Positions 1-8,242 of a stretch of DNA of 64,000 nt are shown here, one piece after another (positions within the stretch are counted from its first letter, which is position 1; each line of letters begins with the position of its first letter). Source of the stretch: Anaerobranca californiensis DSM 14826 (GTDB lineage Bacteria > Bacillota > Proteinivoracia > Proteinivoracales > Proteinivoracaceae). Location of the stretch: assembly GCF_900142275.1 (NCBI RefSeq), contig NZ_FRAI01000010.1:1-64000 (forward strand), in the 5' to 3' direction. Below the pieces are notes generated by a model. The model was not told the DNA's origin. It saw nothing but the letters and a program-made list of their open reading frames with translations, and did no database searches. The position numbers and the translations under genes are program-made.

Positions 1-2
1 TA

Positions 3-62
3 CTGGCATACCGTATGGGGGCTATTGATAAAATTCGTTCTGTTAAATCTATAGCTGCTTAA
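3..62 (+). CDS. C-terminal tail of an unidentified plus-strand ORF, cut by the window edge
   Basis: An open frame enters the window from the left and stops with TAA, giving only 19 residues that end in RSVKSIAA. I do not recognise the family. Its strand opposes the whole neighbouring heat-shock operon, and it sits where dnaK would normally follow grpE, so an inserted gene such as a transposase is possible but unproven. The short length means it could also be a chance frame. Confidence 0.35.
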   Translation: MAYRMGAIDKIRSVKSIAA

Positions 63-282
63 TTCCAACAGCCAGTTAACTTAAGCATCTACCTCATTTG
101 CATAAATATTGAGGTCTATTTGTCATGCTTGTTTTTTCTGTTTCCAATGTTTATCAATAAAATTCAGACCTTCCTTGATTAAATTCATTCTCTGGTACTC
201 TTTGTTTTCCTATATCTTCCACTATTGAATGCTAACTGTAAATTTTTATCTTATAGTTTCACAATTACCTAATATTATTTAA
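63..282. other. Intergenic gap between the left-edge ORF tail and grpE
   Basis: About 220 bases without a convincing gene on either strand. The minus strand does not encode the DnaK N-terminus (a GIDLGTTNS-type motif is absent). I see no strong terminator hairpin for grpE. The sequence is AT-rich, and neither a repeat nor the end of an insertion sequence could be demonstrated from this one copy. Confidence 0.5.
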
Positions 283-843
283 TTATTTACTTACTTTGAC
301 CATTGCTGGTCTAATCACTTTATCTTTAAAGGTGTAACCTGTCTGTAATACTTCTACTACAGTATTTTCTGGTTTATCTGTATCTTCAACTTGCATTATT
401 GCTTCGTGAAAATTAGGGTCAAAGGGTTTATCTAGACAATCTATTTCCTTTAATCCTTCTTTTTCTAGAATATCTTTGAATTGCCTATATATCATTTGTA
501 TACCTTCAAAAAATTTATCATTTACCTGATTTTGTTGACTTTTTTCCTGAGAGAATAACGCCCTTTGAAAGTTATCTAAGACAGGTAATAGAGCTGTTAC
601 TAAATCGGCATTGGCAAAATTAAGTATCTCAGTTTTTTCTTTAGAAGTTCTTTTTCTAAAGTTTTCAAAATCAGCTTGTAATCTTTGAAGGCGATTAAAA
701 ATTTCTTCTTTTTCTTTAGTTAGTTTTTCAAGCTCTAAATTTTTTTCTTCTCCTAGATTTTCTTCAGTACTCTGTTTTGTATTCTCTGTTAAGTTTTGTA
801 TTTCTTCTCCATTATTTGGAGAGTTTTCTTTTATTTCCTCCAA
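283..843 (-). CDS. grpE: Nucleotide exchange factor GrpE
   Basis: GrpE is the cytoplasmic nucleotide exchange factor of the DnaK chaperone. The protein has an acidic, low-complexity N-terminus, then a long coiled coil (about residues 35-75, rich in LEKLTKEKEE-like heptads), the RLQADFENFRKR signature, and the C-terminal beta domain ending GYTFKDKVIRPAMVKV. The frame is open to a GTG at 852, but AGGGAGTGA overlaps that codon and lies five bases before the TTG at 843, so TTG is the likelier start (about 186 residues). It follows hrcA by 24 bases, so it should be under HrcA/CIRCE control. dnaK does not follow within the window. Confidence 0.95.
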   Translation of the reverse strand: MEEIKENSPNNGEEIQNLTENTKQSTEENLGEEKNLELEKLTKEKEEIFNRLQRLQADFENFRKRTSKEKTEILNFANADLVTALLPVLDNFQRALFSQEKSQQNQVNDKFFEGIQMIYRQFKDILEKEGLKEIDCLDKPFDPNFHEAIMQVEDTDKPENTVVEVLQTGYTFKDKVIRPAMVKVSK

Positions 844-867
844 TTCTTTCACTCCCTTTATTTTAAT

Positions 868-1887
868 TTATTCAATTAACTTCTGAAAGTTTTTAGTAAA
901 GAAATTCAGTATTTTAATTACTTTTTGGTAATCCATCCTTTGAGGGCCTAAAATCCCTATTTTACCTGTAATCTTTCCATCTAAATCAAAATTAGCGGTA
1001 ATTAAACTGCATTGTCTCATCTGGTTAATTACTAACTCATCTCCTATAACCACTGATACTGAACCATGTTCATTGTGGTGTTCTAATAAGGAGATTAATA
1101 AATCTTGTTGTTCAAAAACAGTTAATAACTCTCTGATTTTATCGATATCATTAAATTCCGGTTGACTTAAAAAATTGGTAGTTCCCCCTGTGACAACCTT
1201 TGTAGGGTTTTCCCCCAACAAAGAAGAAACCACCGTTTTGGCGAATTCTTCCAAAATAGGAGAATGCTTAAATCCTGCTGCAATATCATCTAATAACTGT
1301 TTTTCACTTTTAGATAATGTCTTGTTTATCAATTTGCTTTTTAAAACTTGTAAAATAATTTCAAGTTCTTCTTTATTAAAGGGATAATTAAAAGTAATTT
1401 TCTTGTGTTGTACAATACCGGTATCAGTGACAAAGAGAATTAACCCTTCCCTTGGATTTAACTGGATAAAATCCAAATGTTTTAACACAATTGATGGGTT
1501 AGGAACACTTAACACAACTGAAGTATAGTTGGTTATATTAGATAATACCGATGCCGTTTCGGTAATTAATTGGTTTAAATCATCTATTTTTCCAAAATAT
1601 TTTTTCAAATCAAAGAGGTTTAGATCATCTGTATAAATTTCTTGTAATAGATTATCTACAAAATACCTGTACCCTTGTTGACTAGGTATTCTTCCTGCCG
1701 AGGTGTGAGGCTGCACTAAAAAACCTAATTCTTCAAGGTCAGCCATTTCATTTCTTATAGTTGCTGGACTTAAGCCAATATTATACCTTTTAACCAAAGT
1801 CCTTGACCCTATTGGTTCAGCTGTATTAATGTATTCTAAGACTATAGCTTTTAATATTTGGCTTTTCCTTGAACTTAGTTTACCCAT
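868..1887 (-). CDS. hrcA: Heat-inducible transcription repressor HrcA
   Basis: HrcA represses class I heat-shock genes by binding CIRCE and needs GroEL for activity. The N-terminal winged helix (about residues 1-75) has the hallmark SPATIRNEMADLEELGFL and HTSAGRIPSQQGYRYFVD; the rest is the HrcA C-terminal domain. Length is typical at about 339 residues. The frame extends to a TTG at 1896, but AAAGGAGG sits right against it. GTG 1890 and ATG 1887 are the spaced alternatives, and the ATG gives the family's usual MGKLSSRK start. A perfect CIRCE lies just upstream, indicating autoregulation of an hrcA-grpE transcript. Confidence 0.96.
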   Translation of the reverse strand: MGKLSSRKSQILKAIVLEYINTAEPIGSRTLVKRYNIGLSPATIRNEMADLEELGFLVQPHTSAGRIPSQQGYRYFVDNLLQEIYTDDLNLFDLKKYFGKIDDLNQLITETASVLSNITNYTSVVLSVPNPSIVLKHLDFIQLNPREGLILFVTDTGIVQHKKITFNYPFNKEELEIILQVLKSKLINKTLSKSEKQLLDDIAAGFKHSPILEEFAKTVVSSLLGENPTKVVTGGTTNFLSQPEFNDIDKIRELLTVFEQQDLLISLLEHHNEHGSVSVVIGDELVINQMRQCSLITANFDLDGKITGKIGILGPQRMDYQKVIKILNFFTKNFQKLIE

Positions 1888-1911
1888 CACTTGCAACCCT
1901 CCTTTCCTATA

Positions 1912-1938
1912 TTAGCACTCTATTTGCTTGAGTGCTAA
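1912..1938 (-). promoter_or_regulatory. CIRCE operator
   Basis: A perfect inverted repeat TTAGCACTC-N9-GAGTGCTAA, the consensus HrcA binding site. It lies between the predicted transcription start and the hrcA start codon, the classical position for repression of the hrcA-grpE operon. Confidence 0.97.
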
Positions 1939-1947
1939 TCTAATAAA

Positions 1948-1977
1948 AAAATACCATATTTCTTAGGATAAAGTCAA
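1948..1977 (-). promoter_or_regulatory. Predicted sigma-A promoter of hrcA
   Basis: On the minus strand TTGACT (1972-1977) is followed after 18 bases by TATTTT (1948-1953). The predicted transcription start would fall just before the CIRCE. Inferred from sequence only. Confidence 0.6.
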
Positions 1978-2001
1978 TATTCTAAAAGGAATTTTTTGTA
2001 T

Positions 2002-3096
2002 TTAACATAGTTTATTAATTATTTCATTTGAGATTAGATACCCTTTAGCAGTCAGTTTTAATCTATCCCCATTGATATATGCTAATCCATTATGGATAAG
2101 CTCTGGTACAATGTCATAATTTTTTACTCCATCAAGTTTTAATCCCCTCGCCGTTCTTAAAGATAGCATTTTTTGTTCAAATTCCATTTCTTCATATGTA
2201 AGGATTTCTACTTCTTTTATTGGAAGGTTATTCCCCTTTAATTTATAGCAATATTCATCTATGTTATCTGTATTAGCAAAACGTTTATTAGCTAGTTTAG
2301 AATAACTACTTACACCAAACCCTAAATAATCTTTGTATAACCAATAATTATAGTTGTGTAAAGCAATATTATTACCTAAAGCAAAATTAGAAACTTCATA
2401 CTGTTTAAATCCTTTTTTTATTAAATATTCCACTCCAGATAAATAAAGGTTTTCCTGCATTTCATCATTAGGAATTGTTAATTCCTTAGATATGATCATT
2501 TTTTCTAAAGGGGTGTTCTCCTCTACTTGTAAACCATAAAAAGAAATATGGTTTATCCCTAAACTACAAGCAGTTTCTAAACTAGCCATTAATGTTTCTA
2601 AGGTTTGAAAGGGTAAACCGTAAATTAAATCTACAGAAATTCTATCAAAACCCTGCCCTTTAGCTATTTGTACAGTTTCTATGGCATCTTGAGGGGTATG
2701 AATCCGGCCTATAACTTTTAATTCTCTTAAGTTAAATGTTTGGAGCCCTAGACTTATGCGGTTAATATTGTTGGCCTTATAAAACTGTAATTTTTCTAAA
2801 GTTAAAGTTTTGGGATTTACTTCAATGGTAAATTCTTTAATTTTATTAAAATCAATATATAGAGCTAATTCATCTATAATTTTTCCTAAGTTATGTAAAG
2901 ATAATAAACTAGGAGTACCTCCACCGAAAAAAATGGTGGACCACTCCTTAGTTTTTAAAATTTCTTTTCGTAATTGAATTTCTTTAATTAAGCACTGGGT
3001 ATATTCATTTTGTTTTTCTATATTAGGAAAGGAAATAAAATCACAATAGTAACATTTTTTAAAAAAAAAAGGAATGTGGAAATATATACCCGCCAT
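2002..3096 (-). CDS. hemW: HemW-like radical SAM protein with the first cluster Cys replaced by Phe
   Basis: HemW is a radical-SAM-fold heme chaperone, formerly called oxygen-independent coproporphyrinogen oxidase-like. The protein starts [10 protein letters not shown] and has the FFGGGTPSLL SAM-binding motif, SLGLQTFN and the C-terminal HemN domain; 364 residues is near the family length. Canonical HemW reads HIPFCxxxCxYC, but here it is HIPFFFKKCYYC. The first of three [4Fe-4S] ligands is Phe11 inside a run of ten T on the coding strand; one G-to-T change from TGT would explain it. Its ATG overlaps the lepA stop (TAATG). It may be a non-functional variant, a cluster-less chaperone or a base error. 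Confidence 0.88.
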   Translation of the reverse strand: MAGIYFHIPFFFKKCYYCDFISFPNIEKQNEYTQCLIKEIQLRKEILKTKEWSTIFFGGGTPSLLSLHNLGKIIDELALYIDFNKIKEFTIEVNPKTLTLEKLQFYKANNINRISLGLQTFNLRELKVIGRIHTPQDAIETVQIAKGQGFDRISVDLIYGLPFQTLETLMASLETACSLGINHISFYGLQVEENTPLEKMIISKELTIPNDEMQENLYLSGVEYLIKKGFKQYEVSNFALGNNIALHNYNYWLYKDYLGFGVSSYSKLANKRFANTDNIDEYCYKLKGNNLPIKEVEILTYEEMEFEQKMLSLRTARGLKLDGVKNYDIVPELIHNGLAYINGDRLKLTAKGYLISNEIINKLC

Positions 3097-4892
3097 TATT
3101 CTATACTTAACACCGCCATGAAAGCTTCTTGAGGTATTTCAACTCTACCTACTTGCTTCATCCGCTTTTTCCCTTCTTTTTGTTTTTCTAATAATTTTCT
3201 TTTTCTGGTGATATCACCACCATAACATTTAGCTAAAACATTTTTACGCATTGCTTTAACGGTTTCTCTAGCAATTACTTTATTCCCTATAGCAGCTTGA
3301 ATAGGTACTTCAAACATTTGTCTTGGAATAATTTCCCTAAGTTTAGTTGCTAAAGCTTTTCCCCTGGCATATGCTTTATCTTTATGAACAATGACTGATA
3401 ATGCATCTACCATTTCTCCGTTTAGCAATATATCCAATTTAACTAATTTCCCTTCCTTATAACCGATAAATTCATAATCTAATGATGCATATCCTCTGGT
3501 TTTTGATTTAAGGTGGTCAAAGAAGTCATAAATAATTTCACTTAAAGGTATTTCATAGATGATCATAGCCCTTTTTTGATCTAAATAGTCCATATTTTTA
3601 AAGATTCCCCTTTTTTCCTGGCAAAGTTCCATAACTGCTCCAATATAATCACTAGGGACAATTATACTTGCCTTTACATAAGGTTCTTCAATGTGGTCTA
3701 TCTCTCCTACAGGTGGCAATGCTGAAGGATTATCTATAGCTAACATACTGCCATCTTTTTTATAAACATGATAAATAACACTAGGGGCAGTTGTTATTAA
3801 CTCTAACCCATACTCCCTTTCTAAACGTTCTTGAATAATTTCCATGTGTAATAAGCCCAAAAACCCACATCTAAAGCCAAATCCCAAAGCTACAGAAGTT
3901 TCTGGTTCATAGACCAAAGAGGCATCGTTTAAACTTAGTTTATCCAAAGCATCCTTTAAATCTTCGTATTGTCCTGAATCTATAGGAAATAATCCACAAT
4001 ATACCATAGGGTTTGCTTTTTTATACCCAGGTAATGGTTCTGATGCTGGATTTTTTACAGTAGTTATAGTGTCACCTACCCTTGTATCTTTAACATTTTT
4101 AATGCCAGCCACTATAAACCCAACTTCTCCAGCACTAAGGCTAGGCACAGCAACAGGAGCAGGTTTAAATACCCCTGTTTCTGTCACTTCAAATTCTTTA
4201 CCATTAGACATCATTTTTATTTTATCACCTTTTTTGACACTACCTTCAACTATCCTTGTATAAACAACTACACCTTTATAATTATCAAAGTGGGAGTCAA
4301 AGATTAATGCCCTAAGGGGTTTATCTTCTTCACCTTTAGGTGCTGGTATCCTTTGTACAATTGCTTCTAAAATATCCTTAATACCTATACCTTCTTTAGC
4401 AGAAGCTAATATGGCACTTTCACCATCTAGGCCAATAACTTCTTCTATTTCCCTTTTCACCTTTTCAACATCTGCATTTGGTAAATCAATTTTATTGATG
4501 ACTGGAATGATTTCCAAATCGTGTTCAAGGGCTAAATAAACATTTGCTAAAGTTTGAGCTTCAATCCCTTGGGCGGCATCTACTACTAAAATAGCTCCCT
4601 CACATGCCGCTAAACTTCTAGAAACCTCATAAGTAAAGTCGACATGGCCTGGAGTATCTATAAGATTTAATTTATAGGTCTGGCCATCATCTCCTTTATA
4701 TTCTAAAGCAACAGCCTGAAGCTTAATGGTTATTCCCCTTTCCCTCTCTAGATCCATTTGGTCTAATACTTGATCAGCCATTTCCCTTTTACTTAATGTC
4801 CCAGTGTATTCTAAAAGACGGTCAGCGAGGGTTGATTTTCCGTGGTCTATATGGGCAATGATTGAAAAATTACGAATTTTACTTTGATTCAT
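3096..4892 (-). CDS. lepA: Elongation factor 4 (LepA), back-translocating GTPase
   Basis: LepA is a ribosome-associated translational GTPase. Visible motifs are the P-loop AHIDHGKST (residues 13-21), RERGITI (G2), DTPGHVDF (G3) and NKIDLP (G4), followed by EF-G-like domains II, III and V and the LepA-specific C-terminal domain ending near [16 protein letters not shown]. At 598 residues it is full length. GGGGAGG precedes the ATG by a normal distance. hemW is coupled to it through a one-base stop/start overlap, and a vegetative promoter lies just upstream. Confidence 0.98.
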   Translation of the reverse strand: MNQSKIRNFSIIAHIDHGKSTLADRLLEYTGTLSKREMADQVLDQMDLERERGITIKLQAVALEYKGDDGQTYKLNLIDTPGHVDFTYEVSRSLAACEGAILVVDAAQGIEAQTLANVYLALEHDLEIIPVINKIDLPNADVEKVKREIEEVIGLDGESAILASAKEGIGIKDILEAIVQRIPAPKGEEDKPLRALIFDSHFDNYKGVVVYTRIVEGSVKKGDKIKMMSNGKEFEVTETGVFKPAPVAVPSLSAGEVGFIVAGIKNVKDTRVGDTITTVKNPASEPLPGYKKANPMVYCGLFPIDSGQYEDLKDALDKLSLNDASLVYEPETSVALGFGFRCGFLGLLHMEIIQERLEREYGLELITTAPSVIYHVYKKDGSMLAIDNPSALPPVGEIDHIEEPYVKASIIVPSDYIGAVMELCQEKRGIFKNMDYLDQKRAMIIYEIPLSEIIYDFFDHLKSKTRGYASLDYEFIGYKEGKLVKLDILLNGEMVDALSVIVHKDKAYARGKALATKLREIIPRQMFEVPIQAAIGNKVIARETVKAMRKNVLAKCYGGDITRKRKLLEKQKEGKKRMKQVGRVEIPQEAFMAVLSIE

Positions 4893-4926
4893 GGTTTATC
4901 CTCCCCGAATACAAGATACTTACTAA

Positions 4927-4954
4927 ATTATAACATAAATTCTTACCTTAACAA
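4927..4954 (-). promoter_or_regulatory. Predicted sigma-A promoter of lepA-hemW
   Basis: TTGTTA (4949-4954) and TATAAT (4927-4932) are separated by 16 bases on the minus strand, about 35 bases before the lepA ATG. The -35 overlaps the last codons of the preceding small gene. Confidence 0.6.
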
Positions 4955-5218
4955 GGGGGTGTTAATTATTAAAGGAATTTTCATTTTTCTATTATTAAGA
5001 TATATAACAACATATTTTCCTTCACGATAAACAGTACCAATTGTTATGTATGGAATTGGAATATCACAGTAACCTATATGAATTTTTTCCCTTTTAAAAT
5101 CTATCTTTAAAAAATATTGAATTTCTCCATATTTTTCTTCTAATCCATTGTTAACAATTGTAAATAGTAAACCCATAATTAACAATCCTAAGGTTAGCAT
5201 AGAAATCCATTTATTCAT
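4943..5218 (-). CDS. Small membrane-anchored hypothetical protein downstream of spoIIP
   Basis: I do not recognise this 91-residue protein. Residues about 5-24 (WISMLTLGLLIMGLLFTIV) form one transmembrane segment or uncleaved signal anchor. The remainder is beta-rich and would probably lie outside the membrane. TAGGAG precedes the ATG with correct spacing, and it begins 8 bases after the spoIIP stop, so it is probably cotranscribed with spoIIP and may be expressed during sporulation. That link is inferred from position alone. Confidence 0.65.
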   Translation of the reverse strand: MNKWISMLTLGLLIMGLLFTIVNNGLEEKYGEIQYFLKIDFKREKIHIGYCDIPIPYITIGTVYREGKYVVIYLNNRKMKIPLIINTPLLR

Positions 5219-5226
5219 ATTTTCTC

Positions 5227-6279
5227 CTAATCACCTAAAGTTTTATTTATTATTTGTGCTAAAGGTTCTACAGTATTTATCGCTTCTTCTAAAGTGTTCC
5301 AATGCCCTCCTATTTCTATCAATATCATTTTATCATTTAGATCTTGATTGTAATTGCCCGATGTTTTTAACACCACTCCTCTGCTAAGACTTAACCTTTC
5401 TGGTTCATCGGGATATAAACTTCTAGCCATATTATTTAATGACTGAGCTAAAATGTAGTTATTTCTCCAAAAATCATGGCGTTGCCCTACTACAAATAAT
5501 AGTCTACCCATTTGTACTCCATTTATTGTAGTAGTTGTTATTGGTCTACCTAATTCTGAGCTTTGGCCTATTCCATCTCTGTGTAAATCTATTATTAAGT
5601 CAAACTCTACCCCTGAATTTAGATGTCTTAAAACTGTTTCCCTACTCCTTCGATAAGATTCCGAGTGTCTCTTGCTATGGTGGGTGGTATCATGGATAAC
5701 TGTTGCACCTAAATCTCTCAAGGCTTCAGCTAATTTTTCTCCCACTTTAACAATTGTTTGATCAAATTTCTCAGTATGGGGGATTCCACTTGTTGGTACA
5801 AAGGCCTCAGTTGTATGTGAATGATAAATTAGTATAGTTTTACCTACCAGTCCCTCTGATGGTTCCTGTGGTAAAGGGGGATCGACGATGTTTCCACTAT
5901 CATCAGGTTCTTCATCGATAGGGGGGGTAACAGGGATGACTGGTATATATTCAAATTGATTAAATACAGGTATTTGTGCTTTAATTAAAGTGGTAGGATT
6001 AGTTACATTGATTCCTAATAGGTAATAAAATGCAGCTACAGACAAATTATCCTTTAAAATATCTTCTTCTCTAGGTAAAAAGGTTTTATAAAGGGGTATA
6101 GTTTGGGCTAAATACTCACTAAATAAATGGGGATTTTTAGGTAAATAATAAAGGGCAGAAAACCAAATTATACTAACAAAAAGGGCAGCCAATAGTAGAC
6201 ATACTAAGGCTGATTTTATATCTGTACTAAAATAAAAGTTTTTTTTCCTCCGAAATCTTCTAGATCTATAAAAATTCAA
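5227..6279 (-). CDS. spoIIP: Stage II sporulation protein P (peptidoglycan amidase/endopeptidase)
   Basis: SpoIIP degrades septal peptidoglycan with SpoIID and SpoIIM during engulfment. The protein has an Arg/Lys-rich N-terminus (RSRRFRRKK), one transmembrane helix near residues 25-45, a proline-rich linker, and the SpoIIP catalytic domain with LIYHSHTTEAF, DLHRDGIG and ILIEIGGHWNT. The frame extends to a GTG at 6288, but that GTG is inside the Shine-Dalgarno GAGGTGA. The TTG at 6279 has correct spacing and was chosen (350 residues). It lies between gpr and lepA as in Bacillus. Confidence 0.95.
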   Translation of the reverse strand: MNFYRSRRFRRKKNFYFSTDIKSALVCLLLAALFVSIIWFSALYYLPKNPHLFSEYLAQTIPLYKTFLPREEDILKDNLSVAAFYYLLGINVTNPTTLIKAQIPVFNQFEYIPVIPVTPPIDEEPDDSGNIVDPPLPQEPSEGLVGKTILIYHSHTTEAFVPTSGIPHTEKFDQTIVKVGEKLAEALRDLGATVIHDTTHHSKRHSESYRRSRETVLRHLNSGVEFDLIIDLHRDGIGQSSELGRPITTTTINGVQMGRLLFVVGQRHDFWRNNYILAQSLNNMARSLYPDEPERLSLSRGVVLKTSGNYNQDLNDKMILIEIGGHWNTLEEAINTVEPLAQIINKTLGD

Positions 6280-6335
6280 GTTAATCACCTCATTTTCCTG
6301 CTACCTAATGTTTATTCTAAAAAGGATAAAAATTG

Positions 6336-6377
6336 AACAAAAAAATAAAGAGTTACTGTTAAATAACAATAACTCTT
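6336..6377 (-). terminator. Intrinsic terminator downstream of gpr
   Basis: On the minus strand AAGAGTTA pairs with TAACTCTT (6348-6355 with 6370-6377), followed by a T-rich tract at 6336-6347. It overlaps the gpr stop codon and separates gpr from spoIIP. Confidence 0.75.
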
Positions 6378-7374
6378 AATATAAGTGTTTGGTAGCATCT
6401 GCAAATCCAATCACCGGATGTAGTGCTGCGTTAATTCCCCCTGCTAAGATTTCTCCCATATCTATCATTAATCTATCTATTTCCTTTGGTGAAACTATTA
6501 AAGGGCCTAAATTTTCTCCTAATACCTCTTTTATAAGCTGTTGTTTTTCTTCCCGATCTAATCCTTTTAAAATCTGATAAAACTGTCCACCTTTACCTAC
6601 TGACTTTATTAAGGTATCAATAACCATATCTATAGTATCATTTGTTAAAGTAACGGCATCCACAACGGTTGGGACACCAATGGCGATTACCGGTATCCCA
6701 AGGATTTCTTTAGTAATTCCTTTTCTTTTATTGCCAACACCACTTCCAGGATGAATTCCCGTATCAGCAATTTGTATTGTAGTATTTAACCTAGTGATAT
6801 TTCTCGCTGCTAATGCATCCACTGCTATAACTAAATCTGGTTGTATTTTACCAACAATGGATTCAATAATTTCACTAGTTTCAATTCCTGTAATACCTAA
6901 AACTCCTGGAGCTATAGCACATACAGTACAATATTCATCATCATTGATATCTTCTGGCATTAACTCTTTTAAGTGCCTTGTTATTAAAAGATTTTCCACT
7001 ACTTTTGGTCCTAATGCATCAGGGGTAACATTCCAATTACCTAACCCTACTATTAAAACACTGTATTTGTCTTTATCCATGATTTCATTAACCATGTAAT
7101 TCAATTCTTTGGCAAAAACTTGACTAACTTTTTCTTCTAAAGCTGAGTTTTTTTGTCTTAATGTGGGAATTTCCAAAGTTACATAATTACCCATTTCCTT
7201 TCCCATCTGTTTGGCAGCTTGTAAATTTTTGATTTTTGCCCTTTTAACTATAATATCTTCATAATCAAATTCTTCAATATCCACTCCATCTAAATCTTTT
7301 TGTTGTATAGTTTGGGTTATATACTCATGGGCTTCAATTGCCAAGTCTGTACGGACATTTCCTAAACTACTCAT
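6376..7374 (-). CDS. gpr: GPR endopeptidase (spore germination protease)
   Basis: Gpr degrades small acid-soluble spore proteins at germination and is made as a zymogen in the forespore. The N-terminus (VRTDLAIEAHE) matches the conserved propeptide and cleavage region. The core contains VGLGNWNVTPDALGPKV, CAIAPGVLGITGIET, DALAARN and DTGIHPGSGVGNKRKG, all typical of the family. At 332 residues it is slightly short against the roughly 370 of Bacillus. GAGGTGA precedes the ATG. The holin-like gene upstream may be cotranscribed. Confidence 0.97.
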   Translation of the reverse strand: MSSLGNVRTDLAIEAHEYITQTIQQKDLDGVDIEEFDYEDIIVKRAKIKNLQAAKQMGKEMGNYVTLEIPTLRQKNSALEEKVSQVFAKELNYMVNEIMDKDKYSVLIVGLGNWNVTPDALGPKVVENLLITRHLKELMPEDINDDEYCTVCAIAPGVLGITGIETSEIIESIVGKIQPDLVIAVDALAARNITRLNTTIQIADTGIHPGSGVGNKRKGITKEILGIPVIAIGVPTVVDAVTLTNDTIDMVIDTLIKSVGKGGQFYQILKGLDREEKQQLIKEVLGENLGPLIVSPKEIDRLMIDMGEILAGGINAALHPVIGFADATKHLY

Positions 7375-7385
7375 AATTCACCTCA

Positions 7386-7712
7386 TTAACGTAGTTCTGT
7401 AGGTACCACCGCATCAATTAAACCAATGACAAAGGAAGCTAACAGTGCCCCAAAAATACTTACTTGTAGTTGAGGAACTATGAATTGAGCCATATATATA
7501 ACCACAGCTGATACTATAAATCCTGTTATACCCCTGTTTTGAGGTGAGACATTTTTCCCAAATAACCTTTCAACAATATACCCTAATACCGCTATAACAA
7601 CAGCGGCTAGTAAAGCTCCTGTAAAACCAATGGCTCCAAAGCCTGGGAGAAAGAATCCCAATAACATCAATACCAATGCTGAGACAATAAACCTTACTAT
7701 TAAACCTACCAT
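7386..7712 (-). CDS. Phage-holin-superfamily-IV-like (YvlD-type) small membrane protein
   Basis: A 108-residue integral membrane protein with four hydrophobic helices (about residues 3-24, 28-48, 62-80 and 84-102) and the closing motif GLIDAVVPTELR. The pattern fits the Pfam phage_holin_4_2/YvlD family as I know it; such chromosomal copies are not prophage holins and their role is unknown. It starts 12 bases before gpr with a good AGGAGG site. Its place directly upstream of gpr suggests cotranscription, possibly in the forespore. Confidence 0.75.
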   Translation of the reverse strand: MVGLIVRFIVSALVLMLLGFFLPGFGAIGFTGALLAAVVIAVLGYIVERLFGKNVSPQNRGITGFIVSAVVIYMAQFIVPQLQVSIFGALLASFVIGLIDAVVPTELR

Positions 7713-7832
7713 AACATTACCTCCTAAAATTATTGTTTCATCATATTTAATTTTTCCAATAATAACCTTAGATATTCATTGAATTTTTAGGTAAAAAATG
7801 ATAAAATATTAAACATAAGTTACAGTGAAGTG

Positions 7833-7861
7833 TTGCTTTTTTAATTTAATCATGGTAAAAT
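7833..7861 (+). promoter_or_regulatory. Predicted sigma-A promoter of rpsT
   Basis: TTGCTT (7833-7838) and TAAAAT (7856-7861) with a 17-base spacer, about 48 bases before the rpsT ATG, leaving a short untranslated leader. Confidence 0.6.
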
Positions 7862-7908
7862 GTTTTTGGTTATTTTAGGTCGTTCTGTTCTATAAAGGAG
7901 GTGACTTT

Positions 7909-8172
7909 ATGCCTAATATCAAATCTGCTAAAAAACGTGTAAAAATTATCGCTAAAAAAACTGCTCGTAACACTGCTATTAAATCATACGTTAAGACTAT
8001 GATTAAAAAGTATGAAAATGCTGTGGCAGCTGGTGATAAAGAATTAGCTCAAACTGCCTTTGTAAAAGCAGTTAAAGCATTAGATAAAGCAGTATCTAAA
8101 GGTGTTTTACACAAAAACACTGCTTCACGGAAAAAATCAAGATTAGCAAAAAAATTAAAAGTCATTGCCTAA
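7909..8172 (+). CDS. rpsT: 30S ribosomal protein S20
   Basis: S20 binds 16S rRNA early in 30S assembly. The 87-residue protein is Lys-rich and helical, begins [11 protein letters not shown] and contains [19 protein letters not shown], both diagnostic. AAAGGAGGTGA is an almost ideal ribosome binding site. It is one of two confident plus-strand genes in the window, with its own promoter and terminator, divergent from gpr and convergent with holA. Confidence 0.98.
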   Translation: MPNIKSAKKRVKIIAKKTARNTAIKSYVKTMIKKYENAVAAGDKELAQTAFVKAVKALDKAVSKGVLHKNTASRKKSRLAKKLKVIA

Positions 8173-8193
8173 TCAATACTTAAATAAAGTCCA

Positions 8194-8242
8194 GTAAAAA
8201 AACAAAGTCTTCCTTTAAACTAGGAGAGACTTTGTTTTTTAT
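8194..8242. terminator. Bidirectional intrinsic terminator between rpsT and holA
   Basis: AACAAAGTCT (8201-8210) pairs with AGACTTTGTT (8227-8236). A runs before and T runs after the stem allow termination on both strands. Confidence 0.85.

Noticed and set aside
1175-1387. Plus-strand ORF inside hrcA and many similar antisense ORFs across the window
   Set aside because: They overlap well-conserved genes, lack good ribosome sites and recognisable domains, and follow the codon shadow of the minus strand.
7386-7712. Prophage holin
   Set aside because: No other phage gene is near; the protein belongs to a chromosomal holin-like membrane family commonly found in Firmicutes.
7713-7800. Sigma-G type promoter before the holin-like gene and gpr
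   Set aside because: A TGAATA-like -35 is present, but no matching -10 at the right distance could be found.
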